Origin: TH-plancto1 sp031431195
GTDB lineage: Bacteria > Planctomycetota > Planctomycetia > Planctomycetales > Planctomycetaceae
Assembly: GCA_031431195.1 (NCBI GenBank)
Contig: JANPCU010000130.1
Span: 1-64,000 of the forward strand
Length of the DNA: 64,000 nt
Direction: 5' to 3'
The position numbers were made by a program, and so were the translations under genes. Position 1 is the first letter of the stretch, and the number at the start of each line of letters is the position of its first letter. This document shows, in pieces, positions 44,174-53,552 of this stretch. The notes beneath the pieces are model-generated. The model worked only from the letters and a program-made list of their open reading frames with translations. It ran no database searches and was not told the origin of the DNA.

Positions 44174-46234
44174 ATGACTAAGCCATTTGTGTGGATGTTA
44201 CTGACCAGCTTGCTGCTGGGGGCTGTTGGATGTAGCAGTGGGAAGGAGGCCGGAAGCGGTACGGGCACGACTCCGGTTGTGACCAATGGTGCGAATGCCG
44301 AGATCATGCCGACGTGCGAGCCGCCGATGGAAGCGGCACCGGCGATGGTGATTTCGCCATTCGTGCATCATACACCGGGCGATGTGGCCCTCGTAATCGC
44401 ACGCCCCTCGCGGGCGATGAACAACCCGATCGTGACGGGCATGATCAAGGAGATCGAAGCCGCTGACCCGTCCGTCAACGTGGCGGACCAGCTGAAGAAG
44501 ATGGAAGAGGAACTCGGGATCGACCCGAAGCAGATTGAGTATGTAGTCGTGTCGGTCTCCTCGCAGACCCTCGCAGCTGTGGCTCCGCAATCTCGCCCGC
44601 AGCCGAACTTTGGGCCACCGCCGGTCGACAAAGCCATTGAATTCCAGTCAGAGATTCCCGGCACCGAGCCGTCGCCTCTTGATGAGAAGAAGGAGTCTCC
44701 CTGTGCCGATGAGCCCGCAGCTGCGGATGAGTCGACGACTTCGGTGGAGATTCCTTCGCAATCTCCCGCTTTAGATGAACCTCCGATGGCTTCGGAAGAT
44801 CTGGGGGGATTCGAGCTTCCACCGTCACCAGCGGTTCTGGTGCGGTTGCTGACACCGGTAGATGGGGAGTCACTCGTCGCAAAGATGGCCGACCGAGATA
44901 AGGCCCGTGCGGAAATGATGTTCGGCGGGAATATGGCTTTTAACTACGGACCAAACACGCCCAAAGAGATCCTCGAACAGTATCGGAAGGAGAATGAAGA
45001 GCATCTCACGAACTACCTCAAGAGCATAAAGTACCAGCGTTCGGAACATGGCGGACTCACGTTACACCAGAAGGGCGACTCCAAGGATCGGTTCTGCTTC
45101 CTCAATTCCCAGACGGTGCTGATGGCCCCGGAAGCGGTCGTCAAGGCGGCCATTGATCGCCAAGGCACCGCTGCGTCGTCTCCGCTCTCGGCCCAGTTGC
45201 AGCCACTCGTGGATCGCGACTTCGCGGTCGCTCTCGATCTGGCTCCCGTGGCTGAAATGTCGAAGTCGGGACAATTGGAACTTCCCTTCCCGGTCATGCT
45301 CTTTGCGGCCCCGCTCTTGAAGTGCCGCTTCCTCTCAGTGGCCGCTGACATCAACGGCGCGGATCTGTTGCAGGTGAATCTGGTCGCCGCCGATGAAGTG
45401 GGGGCGAAGCAGTTGCATGGGATGCTCAATCCGCTGCTGACGGACAGCATCGCCAAGGCCAAAGCGGCCAAGGACGCCCCGGGCCAGCTTCCCGCCGAGG
45501 CGAGCCCGTTCTTGCCACTGGGCGAGAAGATGCTCGATGGCACCAAGCTGACGCAGGCGGGCGATCTGTTGTCGCTGGTCGTCGCCCGTCCAGCGGGGTT
45601 GGAAGACCTGCCGACACTGGCTCGGCCAATGCTCGTGGAGTCGGCGAAGAAAGCCCAGGAAGCGGCCAAGCGGAACGATCTGAAGCAGATCGCGTTGGGC
45701 TTGCACAACTACCACGAAACGTATCAGTCGTTACCAGCAAACGACCAGGGGGCCACAGGAAGTGCTGGGTTGAGTTGGCGAGTCCACATCCTCCCGTTTG
45801 TGGACGCGGCTCCACTCTACAACGAATTCCATATGGACGAGCCGTGGGATAGTGAGCACAACAAAGCTCTCATTCCCCGGATGCCGAAAGTGTACGGAAC
45901 CAGTGCCGAAGGGAAGACCTCTGTCCATGTCTTCATCGGCGAAGGCACCCCATTCGGCGGAAAGCCGATCGGGTTTCAAGACATCACCGACGGAACATCG
46001 AATACCATCATGGATGTCAGGGCTGGCGAAGACACCGCCGACATCTGGACCAAGCCCGGCGGGTTGACCTTTGACAAGGCGAACCCCAGCGCCGCTCTGG
46101 GGAACATCGGCGACTTCTTTGACGTGGGGCTCATGGACGGCTCAGTGCGCCGCTTGCCGAAGACCATCGACGCGGCCACCCTCGGGAATCTGATTATCCA
46201 CAACGATGGCAATGTCGTGGAGATTCCGGAGTAG
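44174..46234 (+). CDS. Lipoprotein with C-terminal DUF1559-like domain
   Basis: The 686-residue product has a lipoprotein signal (LLTSLLLGAVGCSS, Cys at about residue 20). A large unrecognised middle region follows, with an acidic Pro/Ser/Glu-rich insert (about 165-215). The last 180 residues match DUF1559: RNDLKQIALGLHNYHETYQSLPAND, GLSWRVHILPFVDAAPLYNEF, DITDGTSNTIM and VGLMDGSVRRLP. Typical DUF1559 proteins have an N-terminal pilin-like helix; here the domain is instead appended to a lipoprotein. CAGGA precedes the start. It is followed by a terminator. Confidence 0.88.
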   Translation: MTKPFVWMLLTSLLLGAVGCSSGKEAGSGTGTTPVVTNGANAEIMPTCEPPMEAAPAMVISPFVHHTPGDVALVIARPSRAMNNPIVTGMIKEIEAADPSVNVADQLKKMEEELGIDPKQIEYVVVSVSSQTLAAVAPQSRPQPNFGPPPVDKAIEFQSEIPGTEPSPLDEKKESPCADEPAAADESTTSVEIPSQSPALDEPPMASEDLGGFELPPSPAVLVRLLTPVDGESLVAKMADRDKARAEMMFGGNMAFNYGPNTPKEILEQYRKENEEHLTNYLKSIKYQRSEHGGLTLHQKGDSKDRFCFLNSQTVLMAPEAVVKAAIDRQGTAASSPLSAQLQPLVDRDFAVALDLAPVAEMSKSGQLELPFPVMLFAAPLLKCRFLSVAADINGADLLQVNLVAADEVGAKQLHGMLNPLLTDSIAKAKAAKDAPGQLPAEASPFLPLGEKMLDGTKLTQAGDLLSLVVARPAGLEDLPTLARPMLVESAKKAQEAAKRNDLKQIALGLHNYHETYQSLPANDQGATGSAGLSWRVHILPFVDAAPLYNEFHMDEPWDSEHNKALIPRMPKVYGTSAEGKTSVHVFIGEGTPFGGKPIGFQDITDGTSNTIMDVRAGEDTADIWTKPGGLTFDKANPSAALGNIGDFFDVGLMDGSVRRLPKTIDAATLGNLIIHNDGNVVEIPE

Positions 46235-46315
46235 CTGCTCCTCGCCAGATTTCGGGCACGCACGCCAGTTCGCCCACGTTCTGGCGAAACGTGGCTACTC
46301 CGGATCGTGACCACA

Positions 46316-46352
46316 AACACTCCGGCCCCGTCCATGATGGAGCCGGAGTGTT
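46316..46352 (+). terminator. Rho-independent terminator of the DUF1559 lipoprotein gene
   Basis: AACACTCCGGC (46316-46326) and GCCGGAGTGTT (46342-46352) form a perfect 11-bp stem; the loop holds a further TCCA/TGGA pairing. GTTATTTT follows. It is 82 bp after the stop codon. Confidence 0.8.
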
Positions 46353-46414
46353 GTTATTTTGGCAGTGTCGTTTAGCCCCAGGGCTTACAAGGTGAGTGTT
46401 TCCTGGGGAAACTT

Positions 46415-46662
46415 CTGGTTTTGTCCCACCAGGGACACCCGACAATAGCCCACCGTTTCAACGGTGGGAGTGCGATCCGGACGATCCGGTAAGTCCCGCC
46501 AGGGACGGCAGAAGCCTGTGAAAACCGGGGTCGCGTGATTCGGGATGCGAGGCCGCAGCGCGTGTCTGTCGCCCCTGCGGGGCTGTGGCGAGGAGAGCTT
46601 CATTGGTCCCACCGCTTCAGCGGTGGGCTATTTTCGGGTGTCCCTGACGGGACAAAGACCGG
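46415..46662. repeat. Long inverted repeat with nested palindromes
   Basis: About 55-nt arms (46415-46469, 46607-46662) match with few differences and flank 137 bp. Each arm contains a nested palindrome (CCCACCGTTTCAACGGTGGG on the left, CCCACCGCTTCAGCGGTGGG on the right) and the word GTCCCTGACGGGAC or a variant. Confidence 0.9.
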
Positions 46663-46713
46663 CTATTTGGGCCTGAAGGGTTTCTCCGGGATTCAGACCT
46701 TGGAAGCAGCACC

Positions 46714-48384
46714 CTACGGCAATGTCAGCCAGCCAATGAGAGCGGCCATTCCCATCACCGCCAGTGTCAGTGCCGCCCAAACCCAGCTGGGCCATTGAAG
46801 CGGCGGGCGTCGGACAGTGAATTTTGTCTGAGGCGATAACTCAATGCGGTCGCCGATATGGGGGAGCGTGGTCTTGCGGCTCTCTCCGTTACTGATCAGC
46901 GGGACTCCGCCCACAGTGGTCAGGATCCATTTCTGGCCGTCAAAGACTAGGCGGCAATGATGCAGCGCCAGATCGGGGTCATCGAACTGCAAGGGGCAAT
47001 CACTGGCCCGGCCGATCAGCGTTTCGGAGTGCCGAATCAGCAGCTTGTCCCCCTGTTCGAAGACCAGAAGCAGACGGTGTTCCTCGGGCACGCTGGTCCC
47101 ACGATGGGGGCGTGCATGAGGGATGCTGATCGACGAGGAGCTGTCCTTGGACGAAGGCGAGGCAGCGGACTTTCGACCGGGTCGTGGGGCACCGACCGTC
47201 GTGGGTCCATTGTTGACAGCCGTCGACATGCGGGCCGCGGAAGACCGGCGGGTCGGCATCGAGCCCGCCAAAGAGGTCGGAATCCCGCGCAGCTTGGCCT
47301 TCTCCCGGCGTTCATGAACGACCTCCGCGAAATCAAAGGGGATCGGCTTTCGCTTGGCGAACGGAGCGAGTTCCGCCACGACCGCCTGCATCGTCGCGGG
47401 GCGATCGGCGGGCGACTTGGCCATCATGCGGACGACCAGATCACTCAGGGCTTTCGGAATGTCTGGCAGCAGCTGGGCCAATACGGGGACGGGATGCGTC
47501 TTGTGGGCTTCCAGAACCTTGGCAGCTGTGGGCAGATTATACGGACGCCGGGCCGCGAGGATGGCGTAGAGCGTACACCCGAGGCTGTAGATGTCAGCTC
47601 GGGCGTCGACGTGCAAGCTGTCGGCGGCCTGCTCCGGGGCCATGTAGTCGATGGTGCCGAGGCATTCATGTCCGAAGATCATCGACAAGGAGAACTCTTC
47701 GTCGTAGTCGAGTTGGTCCGCGAGGGTCAAACCGAAGTCGACGACTTTGATCTGCCCGGAACGGTCGATGAGAATGTTGTCCGGCTTGAGATCGCGGTGG
47801 ACCATCCCGAGTGTGTGAATGTCATGAACGCCGAGGGCGGCCTGCGAGATCATGTCGCACGCGGCCCCATGCGGTAGCCGCCTCGTGAGTGCGACGAGTT
47901 CCTGGAGCGTGATCCCCTCGAACATTTCGAGGGCCACAAAGTCGGCCTGGCCAAAGACTTCTTCCGAGGTGCCCGCGTCGTAGGTCTCGATCAAGTTCGG
48001 ATGCTGGAATTGTTTGCCCGCCTTGCCTTCAAGACGGAATCTGGCCCGCATCCCGGCATCTTCTCGGAACCGGTCGGACAGGACTTTGAGGGCGACGGTC
48101 TGGCCCGTTTCCAGTTTCGTGGCCCGAAAGACGGTCCCCATCCCGCCCCAACCCAGCGGCTCTTGAATCACATACCCCGCCAGCTTGAGCCGCCGGTGAT
48201 TCCCCCGCAGGAGTTCCTCGGTCTGAAACGAGGTCAGGAGATGGCGATCCACGAGTGCCTGGGCCAAGGCTTCCGGAGCCACTGCCGGGTCGGCTCGACG
48301 CAGAATCTCCGCCACTCGCTCCTGGGGCAGCAACTCGCTGCGCCGGAGTGACTCTACGAACAGAGAGTCTTCCAACGTTGGCAT
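46714..48384 (-). CDS. Ser/Thr protein kinase with FHA domain and C-terminal membrane anchor
   Basis: The 556-residue product has a helical N-terminus (about 1-60), a kinase domain (about 72-335) with GWGGMGTVFRA, VALKV, VHRDLKPDNILID and VVDFGLTL, a disordered Ser/Arg/Pro linker (about 365-425), an FHA domain (about 430-510; LIGRASDCPLQFDDPDLALHHCRL) and a terminal transmembrane helix (WPSWVWAALTLAVMGMAALIGWL). Kinase and FHA should therefore face the cytoplasm. All catalytic residues are present. Targets are unknown; it is a single-gene unit. Confidence 0.93.
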   Translation of the reverse strand: MPTLEDSLFVESLRRSELLPQERVAEILRRADPAVAPEALAQALVDRHLLTSFQTEELLRGNHRRLKLAGYVIQEPLGWGGMGTVFRATKLETGQTVALKVLSDRFREDAGMRARFRLEGKAGKQFQHPNLIETYDAGTSEEVFGQADFVALEMFEGITLQELVALTRRLPHGAACDMISQAALGVHDIHTLGMVHRDLKPDNILIDRSGQIKVVDFGLTLADQLDYDEEFSLSMIFGHECLGTIDYMAPEQAADSLHVDARADIYSLGCTLYAILAARRPYNLPTAAKVLEAHKTHPVPVLAQLLPDIPKALSDLVVRMMAKSPADRPATMQAVVAELAPFAKRKPIPFDFAEVVHERREKAKLRGIPTSLAGSMPTRRSSAARMSTAVNNGPTTVGAPRPGRKSAASPSSKDSSSSISIPHARPHRGTSVPEEHRLLLVFEQGDKLLIRHSETLIGRASDCPLQFDDPDLALHHCRLVFDGQKWILTTVGGVPLISNGESRKTTLPHIGDRIELSPQTKFTVRRPPLQWPSWVWAALTLAVMGMAALIGWLTLP

Positions 48385-48513
48385 ACGACTTCCATCGGAT
48401 CGGAGGTGCCGCCCAGATTCGAAAAGCTGCGAATTCTAGCCGACCATGTGTAATATAGGTCCGGCTGGCGAGATTTGCAGCGGAAAACTTTGCGAGAACT
48501 CCGATCTCTGGCC

Positions 48514-49812
48514 TTACCCCTTCGCCGTCAGCCGCATGTCATGCGTATACGGAGCGCGGTAGTCGCGGTCGGTCATCGCTTGGGCGGCGTCATCGCCGAT
48601 GATCTTTTCGGTCTTTGGATCCCACTGAATACCGCGTCCCAGGCGGGCGACGAGGTTCCCCAAGTGGCACACCGTCGCCGACCGGTGACCGATCTCGATA
48701 TCGCACACCGGGAGTTTGCGGCTCGCCATGCAGCCGAGAAAATCCCTCGTGTGGTCCATGCTCTGGTAGAGCTGGGTCAATCCCGCTGCGTCGAGCGGTT
48801 GCTTGAGGATTTCCTCCGGGGTGGAGGTGATCTTGCCGCGAGTGACGTAGACCTCGCCCTTGGAGCCAATGAACTTGGCTCCCTGCTGGATGTCCTTCTG
48901 GCCTTGGCCGAGTGTGACCTTCACTCCGTTGGCGTAGGTGTAGACGATGCGGCAGGTCTCCGTGACCTCATGGAGTTTCTTTTCGTTGAAGGTCGCGGTC
49001 CCTTCGACCGCCACTGGACCCGACTCGTCCATGCCGAGTCCCCACTGGGCGATGTCGAGGTGATGTGCCCCGAAGTTTGTGATCTGGCCACCCGAGTAGT
49101 CCCACCAGAACCGGAAGTTGTAATGCACCCGCTTGCCGTTGTAGGGGCGATACGGAGCCGGTCCGAGCCAAAGGTCATAGTTGATTTCGGGTGGGGCTTC
49201 CGAATCGGAACCGATGTCCTTGGGATAGTTGGGGCCGGGGATGCCGACGTGGACCTCGCTGATGTCGCCGATGAACCCGTTCCGCACCAGCATGCAGGCT
49301 TGCCAGAACTCTTTGCTCGACCGCTGCATGGAGCCGGTCTGCACGATCCGCTGGTTCTCGCGAGCGGCATTCACCATGCGGCGGCCCTCAGCGATCGTCA
49401 GCGACAACGGCTTCTCGCAAAAGACATCCTTCCCCGCCTGGCAGCCATGAATCGTCATCAAAGCATGCCACTGATCGGGCACCGTAACCACGATGGCGTC
49501 GATGCCCTTCTGGTCGAGCAGCTCGCGGTAGTCGCCAAAGACGGCTGGCTTCGGCCCTTTCTTCTCGACGAGTTCTACGGCAGCTGCGGCGACTTTCGTA
49601 TCGACATCGCAAATGGCAGCGATATCGCATCCGGCCCCTTGGAACCGGTTGAGGTTGCCGGTTCCCTGGTTCTTGACCCCGATCGCTCCGATGGAGATGC
49701 GGTCATTGGCCCCGAAGACGCGGCTCGGCAGGATCAGTGGAGCTGCGAACGCGGAGGCGGCGATGACGCCTGCTTGCTTTAGGAACGTGCGACGATTGGT
49801 ACGTGAGGCCAT
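48514..49812 (-). CDS. Tat-exported Gfo/Idh/MocA oxidoreductase
   Basis: The 432-residue product opens with a twin-arginine signal (ASRTNRRTFLKQAGVIAASAFAAPLIL). A Rossmann fold follows (ISIGAIGVKNQGTGNLNRF, about residues 38-56) with CDIAAICDVD, then EKPLSLTIAEGRRMVNAA near 147, the catalytic-site EKP motif, and the C-terminal alpha/beta domain (GGQITNFGAHHLDIAQWGLG). Such exported oxidoreductases act on sugars in the periplasm of Planctomycetes. ATG at 49812 is chosen because GAGG lies eight bases upstream and the Tat motif falls in place; the frame is open to 49974. Confidence 0.92.
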   Translation of the reverse strand: MASRTNRRTFLKQAGVIAASAFAAPLILPSRVFGANDRISIGAIGVKNQGTGNLNRFQGAGCDIAAICDVDTKVAAAAVELVEKKGPKPAVFGDYRELLDQKGIDAIVVTVPDQWHALMTIHGCQAGKDVFCEKPLSLTIAEGRRMVNAARENQRIVQTGSMQRSSKEFWQACMLVRNGFIGDISEVHVGIPGPNYPKDIGSDSEAPPEINYDLWLGPAPYRPYNGKRVHYNFRFWWDYSGGQITNFGAHHLDIAQWGLGMDESGPVAVEGTATFNEKKLHEVTETCRIVYTYANGVKVTLGQGQKDIQQGAKFIGSKGEVYVTRGKITSTPEEILKQPLDAAGLTQLYQSMDHTRDFLGCMASRKLPVCDIEIGHRSATVCHLGNLVARLGRGIQWDPKTEKIIGDDAAQAMTDRDYRAPYTHDMRLTAKG

Positions 49813-49963
49813 GAGAGGCATCCTCAAAGAATGAGAGGAGGGAAAGTTCCCGACAGAATAGTTTCCTCGATTCCGTCCCGCCACCCGGCAAGCGTCCAGC
49901 GTCATCCGGCCTTCCGTGAGTGTGACCATACAACCTGGCGACTGCCCCGATTGATCATCCTCC

Positions 49964-51157
49964 TCACAGCACACGGCACAGCACCTCGACCAGCCGGTCG
50001 ATCTGCTCCGGCGTGTTGTACAGGTGGCATGACACGCGGATGTGCAGGCGGTCTTGCCACTCGACGATGGGAATCTCGATGCTGAATTCGGTGGCCAGTT
50101 TGAGCTGCAAGGGGTGCGGCGTGCCGGGTTGCAGGTCGACTCGTTGGAGTTGCGGAAGTTCGAGAGTCAGCATGGTGCCGAACTCGTGATCGCGGGCGAG
50201 GGGGATCGCACCACATCGGTCCGCGAGCAACCGTCCCGCATAACGGGCGAGGGTATGACACTGGTCGCGAAACCGGTCGAGGCCGACGGATTGCAAGAAG
50301 CGGATCGCCTCGGGCACCGCGAGGTATGCAGCTGGGTCGCTGGTGCCCGTCCAGTGGAACTCGTCCACCCAGCGCGACGCGCGACCGGAGAGGCTGCGGC
50401 CCCAGCTGATGATGGCGGGCTTGAGTCCAGATTTATGCTTGGGCTTCGAGTATAAAAAACCGCTGCCAAATGGGGCGGCCAGCCACTTGTGTAAACTCGC
50501 ACAGTAGAAGTCACAGCCGAGTTGATCGAGCTGGAGCGGCAGCATGGCGATGGCATGCGGGCCGTCGATGCAGACGGGGATGCCCAGCGGCTTGGCACGG
50601 CGGCAGACCTCTTCGACGGGGAGCATGAGAGCAGTGGGCGAGGTGACGTGGCTGATGACGATCATCTTCGTGCGCGGGGTCACCCGATTGAAGATCGCAT
50701 CGACGCGGTCATTGGCAAGGGCCTCTCCCATTGGCAGTCGCGCGAGAACGGTCCTGGCACCGAGCCGTTGACAGTGCGAACCCCAGATGCGGATGACAGC
50801 TCCGTACTCGTGATCGTTGAGCAGCACCTCGTCACCGGGTTCGAGCTTGGTGTTCTCGGCCACAATGTTCATGGCCACCGTGGCGTTGGGAACGAACGCG
50901 AGGTTCTCGGGGCGACAGCCGAGGAACTTGCCGAGGGCGAGGCTGGCTTCATCCAGGAGTGCCTCTTGCCGACGGACAAAGAACTCCATCGGGTTGCGTT
51001 CGAGTTCCTCGGTCCAGCGCTGGCGGGCCTCGCGCACGACGCGCGGCGAAGGCCCGAATGAGCCGTGGTTGAGGTAGTTGACACCGGGTGCCAAGTCCCA
51101 TGCGGACGGGAGCTCGTTCCAGTCGAACCGCGACAGATCGGGAGAGGGAGCGGACAC
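49964..51157 (-). CDS. Class V PLP-dependent aminotransferase, isopenicillin-N-epimerase-like
   Basis: The 397-residue product has YLNHGSFGPSPRVV near residue 28, FVPNATVAMNIV (about 88-99), VISHVTSPTALMLPVEEVC (about 168), CIDGPHAIAMLPLQ with the PLP-ring Asp, and YCASLHKWLAAPFGSGFLY (about 219-237) with the Schiff-base lysine in HKW. DGPHA replaces the common DGAHA. The group includes isopenicillin N epimerases and cysteine-desulfurase-like enzymes, so the exact substrate is open. It is probably the upstream neighbour of the oxidoreductase gene on the same strand. Confidence 0.9.
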   Translation of the reverse strand: MSAPSPDLSRFDWNELPSAWDLAPGVNYLNHGSFGPSPRVVREARQRWTEELERNPMEFFVRRQEALLDEASLALGKFLGCRPENLAFVPNATVAMNIVAENTKLEPGDEVLLNDHEYGAVIRIWGSHCQRLGARTVLARLPMGEALANDRVDAIFNRVTPRTKMIVISHVTSPTALMLPVEEVCRRAKPLGIPVCIDGPHAIAMLPLQLDQLGCDFYCASLHKWLAAPFGSGFLYSKPKHKSGLKPAIISWGRSLSGRASRWVDEFHWTGTSDPAAYLAVPEAIRFLQSVGLDRFRDQCHTLARYAGRLLADRCGAIPLARDHEFGTMLTLELPQLQRVDLQPGTPHPLQLKLATEFSIEIPIVEWQDRLHIRVSCHLYNTPEQIDRLVEVLCRVL

Positions 51158-51472
51158 GTAGAAACCTTTCCGAGGAAAGAGGAGCGAGTCTGGGGAGACG
51201 TTCTATTTCATGCATAGCTCGGCAGGAGCGTTGCCCTCCTGACTTCAGAGAGTGGCCGCAAAAAACTCAAAGAACGCAAAAGAGAGCACTCGTCATTTTG
51301 CGTTCTTTGAGTTTCTTGCGGCCATCACCCATTCATTTTGAATGACATCTCGGTGGGTACCCTCAATCGTTTCTGAAAGGCGAGCGAGATCTCACGGAAC
51401 ACGAATCCTCCCGCTGACGAACCCTGACGAGTATACTTCACAGTCCCCTCCTTCGAAGACCCTGCAACACTG
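51158..51472. other. Divergent intergenic region upstream of smpB
   Basis: 315 bp between the aminotransferase and smpB, both starting outward from it. It holds the palindrome at 51254-51323. No promoter is certain. Confidence 0.5.
51254..51323. repeat. Palindrome with CGCAAA/AAAGAACGC iterations
   Basis: 28-nt arms 51254-51281 (GGCCGCAAAAAACTCAAAGA...) and 51296-51323 are reverse complements with one or two differences, loop 14 nt. The arm iterates A-rich words (GCAAAAAACTCAAAGAACGC), the same architecture as the AATCTGTG and CGCAGAGG palindromes. Confidence 0.88.
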
Positions 51473-51952
51473 ATGGCCAGCAAAGACACCAAAACGAAAG
51501 GCGACCCCGACCGGATTGTATGCCGGAATCGGAAGGCGTCGCATGAGTACGAGATCCTCGACGAACTCGACTGCGGCATCATGCTCGCGGGCAGCGAAGT
51601 GAAAAGCGTTCGCAATAACAAGATCACGATCGACGAAGGGTTCGCCCGTGTCGAACGCGGCGAGGTGTGGCTCTACAACGTCGACATCGCCGAGTACTCG
51701 CAAGCGAACCTCATGAACCATCCGCTGCGGCGGCCACGGAAGCTGTTGCTGAAGAAGCGTGAGATTGAGAAGTTTGCCGCCCGGGCCGACGAATCGGGGA
51801 TGAGTCTGATCCCGCTCGATGTCCATTTCTCACGTGGCTTTGTGAAGATTAAGTTGGGCGTGGGTAAGGGGCGTAAGCTCCATGACAAGCGGGAGAAGTT
51901 GAAGTCCGACGATGCCCGGCGGGAGATCCAGCAGGCGATGCGGAAGCGGTAA
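51473..51952 (+). CDS. smpB: SsrA-binding protein SmpB
   Basis: The 159-residue product binds tmRNA and brings it to stalled ribosomes. It shows NRKASHEYEILDELDCGIMLAGSEVKSVR (residues about 17-45), GEVWLYNVDIAEYSQAN (about 63-79), HPLRRPRKLLLKKREI (about 83-98), GRKLHDKREKLKSDDARREI and a basic C-terminal tail (QAMRKR). Length and motifs match the family along the whole protein. ssrA is not seen in this window. Confidence 0.97.
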   Translation: MASKDTKTKGDPDRIVCRNRKASHEYEILDELDCGIMLAGSEVKSVRNNKITIDEGFARVERGEVWLYNVDIAEYSQANLMNHPLRRPRKLLLKKREIEKFAARADESGMSLIPLDVHFSRGFVKIKLGVGKGRKLHDKREKLKSDDARREIQQAMRKR

Positions 51953-52332
51953 CTCATTTCAAGGATATAGGTTGCGAATTTATATTCCGACTGGGTAATC
52001 TACACAGGTGAGGTGCGAAAGTTGCCGTCCGGCACGGCCCGCGACCCGTCTAGCGGCTTGACATGACTGATCTGACGGCTGTACAAACAACTTTCGTCTG
52101 ACAGAACCGTCTGCAGAAATCTGATCAGCATCCGTCGATGCGATTCATTTCTGTCGAAAACTGTTATCCAGACGTCAGTTCCGTCGGTTCAGCTTGAACT
52201 GGTCGGGATTTAAGGCAGTCAGGGTGTATCTCCTGGGGTGGTGGAATGGAACCACTGATCCCCACGGCGATTTGGTGATTGGATCGATCGGAAGGGAGTC
52301 CCGGAACCCGGTTTCGCTGCTGGAAAGCTCTC
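51953..52332. other. Leader region of pheA
   Basis: 380 bp without a convincing gene. TTGACA at 52058-52063, a 17-nt spacer and GTACAA at 52081-52086 could be a weak promoter. No obvious attenuator peptide rich in Phe codons was seen. Confidence 0.35.
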
Positions 52333-53544
52333 ATGGCCAAGAAGATCGTCAAGCGGGTTCAGCCCACTCAGCCACAGGCGAAGAGCGTCAAGAAAGCTCC
52401 GCCCCCGAAAAAGCCCATCAGCGTGCGTAAACCCGCTCCTGTGAAGGCCGCTCCGAAAACCGTCGTCCGCAAAAAAACAGCTGCGACGACCGAATCTCAA
52501 CTGCGAGTGATCGACAAGGATCTCGTTCAGCTGCTCAATAAGCGGATGGAGCTGACGGTTGAGCAACTCACGGATCTCAAGGACCGTCACTCGGTCTGGT
52601 TCGATCCGAATGGCGATCAGGAACTCTGGGAGCGGATCGAAGCCGAAAGCGGCGGGACGATCCCCAACCAGACACTGCGGTCGATCTTCCGCGAAGTCCT
52701 CAGCGCCTCCCGCAGCCGCGTCAAGGTGGTTCGAGCCGCGTACCTCGGGCCTCCATTCAGCTTTTCGCATCTCGCGGCGATCGAGCATTTCGGCAAAAGT
52801 GCCGATCTCGTGCCGGTGAACACAATCGCCTCGGTGTTTGAAGAGGTGAATCGCGGGCATGCCGACTATGGCGTCGTCCCGATCGAGAACAGCACCGACG
52901 GGCGGATCGTCGACACTCTCGACATGTTCACTCGCTTGCCGCTACATATCTGCGGTGAGGTCCAGTTGGCGGTCCATCATAATCTGATGTCGCGTTCGCC
53001 ACGCAGCGAGATCACCGAGATCTACAGCAAGCCGCAAGCTCTGTCACAGTGCCGCGACTGGCTCTCCCGCAACATGCCGCGTGCCCGCACGATCGAGGTC
53101 ACCAGCACCTCGACCGCCGCTCAGCTCGCCCGCGACAAGCCGGGTGCCGCAGCTGTGGCCGGGAAGCAGGCGGCGGTGCAGTACGACCTGCAAATCGTCG
53201 CCGAGTGCATCGAAGACAACCCGCATAATGTGACGCGGTTTGCGATCATCGGAGATGAGGAAACCGTCCCGACTCGCAAGGACCGCACTGCAGTACTCTT
53301 GCAGATTCCGCACGCTCCGGGAGCTTTGGCCGATGCCCTGCAGTCGTTCAAGAACTTCAAGGTCAACCTGACCTGGATCGAGTCATTCCCGCTGCGAGGA
53401 CCAGAATCGGGCTATTTGTTCTTCCTCGATTTCGAGGGGCACAAGAAGGATCCGACCGTCGCCAAGGCCATCGCCGCTCTGGAGAAGAAGGCCGTCCGGC
53501 TGTCCGTGCTGGGATCGTACCCGCGCAGTGCGCCGATCGAGTAA
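52333..53544 (+). CDS. pheA: Chorismate mutase / prephenate dehydratase with histone-like N-terminal tail
   Basis: The 403-residue bifunctional enzyme makes phenylpyruvate in phenylalanine synthesis. An N-terminal tail of about 45 residues is almost only Lys, Pro, Ala, Val and Arg (KKAPPPKKPISVRKPAPVK). A chorismate mutase domain follows (LRVIDKDLVQLLNKRMEL, about 57-74), then prephenate dehydratase (AAYLGPPFSFSHLAAIEHFG, about 135; GVVPIENSTDGRI; VTRFAIIG) and an ACT domain (APGALADALQSFKNFKVNLTWIESFPLRG, about 335-365). The tail is unusual. ATG at 52333 is the first codon that keeps the tail; the enzyme core would not need it. Confidence 0.92.
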   Translation: MAKKIVKRVQPTQPQAKSVKKAPPPKKPISVRKPAPVKAAPKTVVRKKTAATTESQLRVIDKDLVQLLNKRMELTVEQLTDLKDRHSVWFDPNGDQELWERIEAESGGTIPNQTLRSIFREVLSASRSRVKVVRAAYLGPPFSFSHLAAIEHFGKSADLVPVNTIASVFEEVNRGHADYGVVPIENSTDGRIVDTLDMFTRLPLHICGEVQLAVHHNLMSRSPRSEITEIYSKPQALSQCRDWLSRNMPRARTIEVTSTSTAAQLARDKPGAAAVAGKQAAVQYDLQIVAECIEDNPHNVTRFAIIGDEETVPTRKDRTAVLLQIPHAPGALADALQSFKNFKVNLTWIESFPLRGPESGYLFFLDFEGHKKDPTVAKAIAALEKKAVRLSVLGSYPRSAPIE

Positions 53545-53552
53545 GGCCACCG

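Larger units (their letters stand above)
46235..46713. other. Intergenic region with terminator and long inverted repeat
   Basis: Convergent region between the DUF1559 lipoprotein and the kinase-FHA gene. It contains the terminator at 46316-46352 and an inverted repeat at 46415-46662 with other short words such as TCCCGCCAGGGACGG. No gene is supported. Confidence 0.6.

Noticed and set aside
46957..47877. A 306-codon open frame on the plus strand
   Set aside because: Antisense to the kinase-FHA gene, whose catalytic motifs are complete.
48475..49782. A 435-codon open frame on the plus strand
   Set aside because: Antisense to the Gfo/Idh/MocA gene; its translation has no family features.
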